A DNA stretch of 64,000 nt. Source: Butyrivibrio sp. AE3004. Its GTDB lineage: Bacteria; Bacillota; Clostridia; Lachnospirales; Lachnospiraceae. A program made the position numbers and the translations under genes. The stretch lies in contig NZ_JNLQ01000002.1 of NCBI RefSeq assembly GCF_000703165.1, positions 3,348,001 to 3,412,000 on the forward strand. Reading direction: 5' to 3'. Numbering within the stretch: the stretch's first letter is position 1; the number at the start of each line of letters is the position of its first letter. This document shows positions 63,310-64,000 of this stretch, in pieces. The notes beneath the pieces are model-generated. The model saw nothing but the letters and a program-made list of their open reading frames with translations, did no database searches and had not been told where the DNA came from.

Positions 63310-63702
63310 TTAGAATGTTATTGTTTTTGGTGCTTCTGTAAATGAAGAAAAAGTTGCTGTTGCATTCTTGAGATACAGTACTTCGGTATTATCATCCTCT
63401 GCAGAGTACATACCCTGAAGAGAAGGATATGCATCCAGCATATGTTTTTTTGCTTCTATTCTGTCATCACGAACAAGTTCTCCGGCAACACGAAGCCATT
63501 TGCCTTCCATAAAGGCACATATTTCTACTTTGGGATTAGCCTGAATTTGTTTGGACACGTCCTTAACTTTTCCGGTCTGAATATAGAGCTTATCTTCAAA
63601 GATATCAACCGTTCCAAAAGGACGAACTCTTGGCTGGTCTCCATCAACTGTAGCCAGATAATAGGTACCGCATTTTTTCAAAAATTCGTAAACTTCCTGC
63701 AT
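63310..63702 (-). CDS. Pyridoxamine 5'-phosphate oxidase-family flavoprotein
   Basis: A 130-residue split-barrel protein: TYYLATVDGDQPRVRPFGTVDIFEDKLYIQTGKVKDVSKQI is the PPOX-like FMN signature. It is a short form without the C-terminal PdxH part, so it is not pyridoxal synthesis. The function is unknown. The minus-strand start at 63702 has AAAGGAGG. Confidence 0.88.
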   Translation of the reverse strand: MQEVYEFLKKCGTYYLATVDGDQPRVRPFGTVDIFEDKLYIQTGKVKDVSKQIQANPKVEICAFMEGKWLRVAGELVRDDRIEAKKHMLDAYPSLQGMYSAEDDNTEVLYLKNATATFSSFTEAPKTITF

Positions 63703-63804
63703 TGTATGCCTCCTTTAGAATAGATTGTGTAAAATATATTATAAATCCGATTTTTAATAAAAACAAGCATTGTAAACAAGGTGGGTACTGTATAATATAA
63801 AATT

Positions 63805-64000
63805 ATGATACAGGAAATATTACCGAAAGTTTTTCACAATGAATTTAAAAACGAGCTTCCAAACTCTGATGATTATATATTTTCATTCAGGGGCAGGGAG
63901 CTTTTGTGCGTTTTGGGAGATAATGGTGAGTTCAGGTGTCCTAAATTTTGTGAGACCGGAATTGAGTCTGAGGATCTTATATATCTTTTCAAAATTGATG
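63805..64000 (+). CDS. N-terminal part of a NudC-like Nudix hydrolase (cut by window end)
   Basis: The open frame from ATG 63805 reads 65 codons to the window end: IQEILPKVFHNEFKN... FRGRELLC... The start resembles NAD+ diphosphatase (NudC) proteins. The Nudix box itself lies beyond the window. A TATAAT (63791-63796) lies only 9 nt from the ATG, so the mRNA may be leaderless; no ribosome site is visible. Confidence 0.65.
   Translation, partial: MIQEILPKVFHNEFKNELPNSDDYIFSFRGRELLCVLGDNGEFRCPKFCETGIESEDLIYLFKID

Overview
The window looks like a low-GC Gram-positive anaerobe of the Clostridia, most likely Lachnospiraceae and possibly Butyrivibrio-like. The evidence is a clostridial suf cluster, an archaeal-type ProRS, the divIC-tilS-hpt-ftsH gene order, YfhO-type membrane proteins, a flavodiiron protein, non-secreted GH13 and GH5 glycosidases, frequent TTG/GTG starts behind strong AGGAGG sites, and tRNA genes without encoded CCA. 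The family is inferred; no 16S gene is present.

Chromosomal part, 1-44.8 kb. Fe-S assembly genes sufB-D-S-U (133-4419) are followed by a secreted protein and tRNA-Lys(CUU). Next come a class I amidotransferase with a polar amino acid ABC transporter and a cytidylate-kinase-like protein (5.9-9.5 kb), proS, and a tRNA/cell-division block of cca, a PEGA protein, rqcP, divIC, tilS, hpt and ftsH (9.8-19 kb). A GH13 glycosidase and two giant membrane proteins of glycosyltransferase type follow (19.2-27.3 kb), then a minus-strand sugar methyltransferase, fba, greA, a flavoprotein, a YdcF-like protein and two tandem hybrid histidine kinases (31.4-35.5 kb). The block ends with an FAD oxidoreductase, a flavodiiron protein, a PTS-IIC-like protein, an aldo/keto reductase, a GH5 enzyme, an ABC-F protein and a DUF1848 protein.

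Accessory part, 44,830-61,141. A 16.3-kb integrative mobilizable element sits in the 3' end of tRNA-Pro(CGG). It is bounded by perfect 44-bp direct repeats (44830-44873 and 61098-61141). The tyrosine integrase and excisionase lie at the right end next to the intact tRNA. The left side carries a HTH replication-type protein, a ParM-like actin ATPase with a ribbon-helix-helix partner, a hairpin-rich candidate oriT, MobC, a MOBP-type relaxase, and a coiled-coil membrane protein whose first 401 bp overlap the relaxase gene in another frame. The cargo is two sigma/anti-sigma operons, a small lipoprotein coupled to a membrane-anchored metallophosphoesterase, unknown proteins, a polytopic membrane protein, and a Schlafen/AlbA-type ATPase next to an XRE regulator. 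The first sigma operon and the lipoprotein/phosphoesterase operon share an ECF-like promoter pattern (TGTCCC-N17-CGTTAT), suggesting a self-contained, autoregulated envelope-response module on the element.

Right flank, 61.1-64 kb. This is chromosome again: tRNA-Pro with its promoter, an esterase, an RlmI-like methyltransferase, a PPOX-family flavoprotein (minus strand) and the start of a NudC-like Nudix hydrolase.
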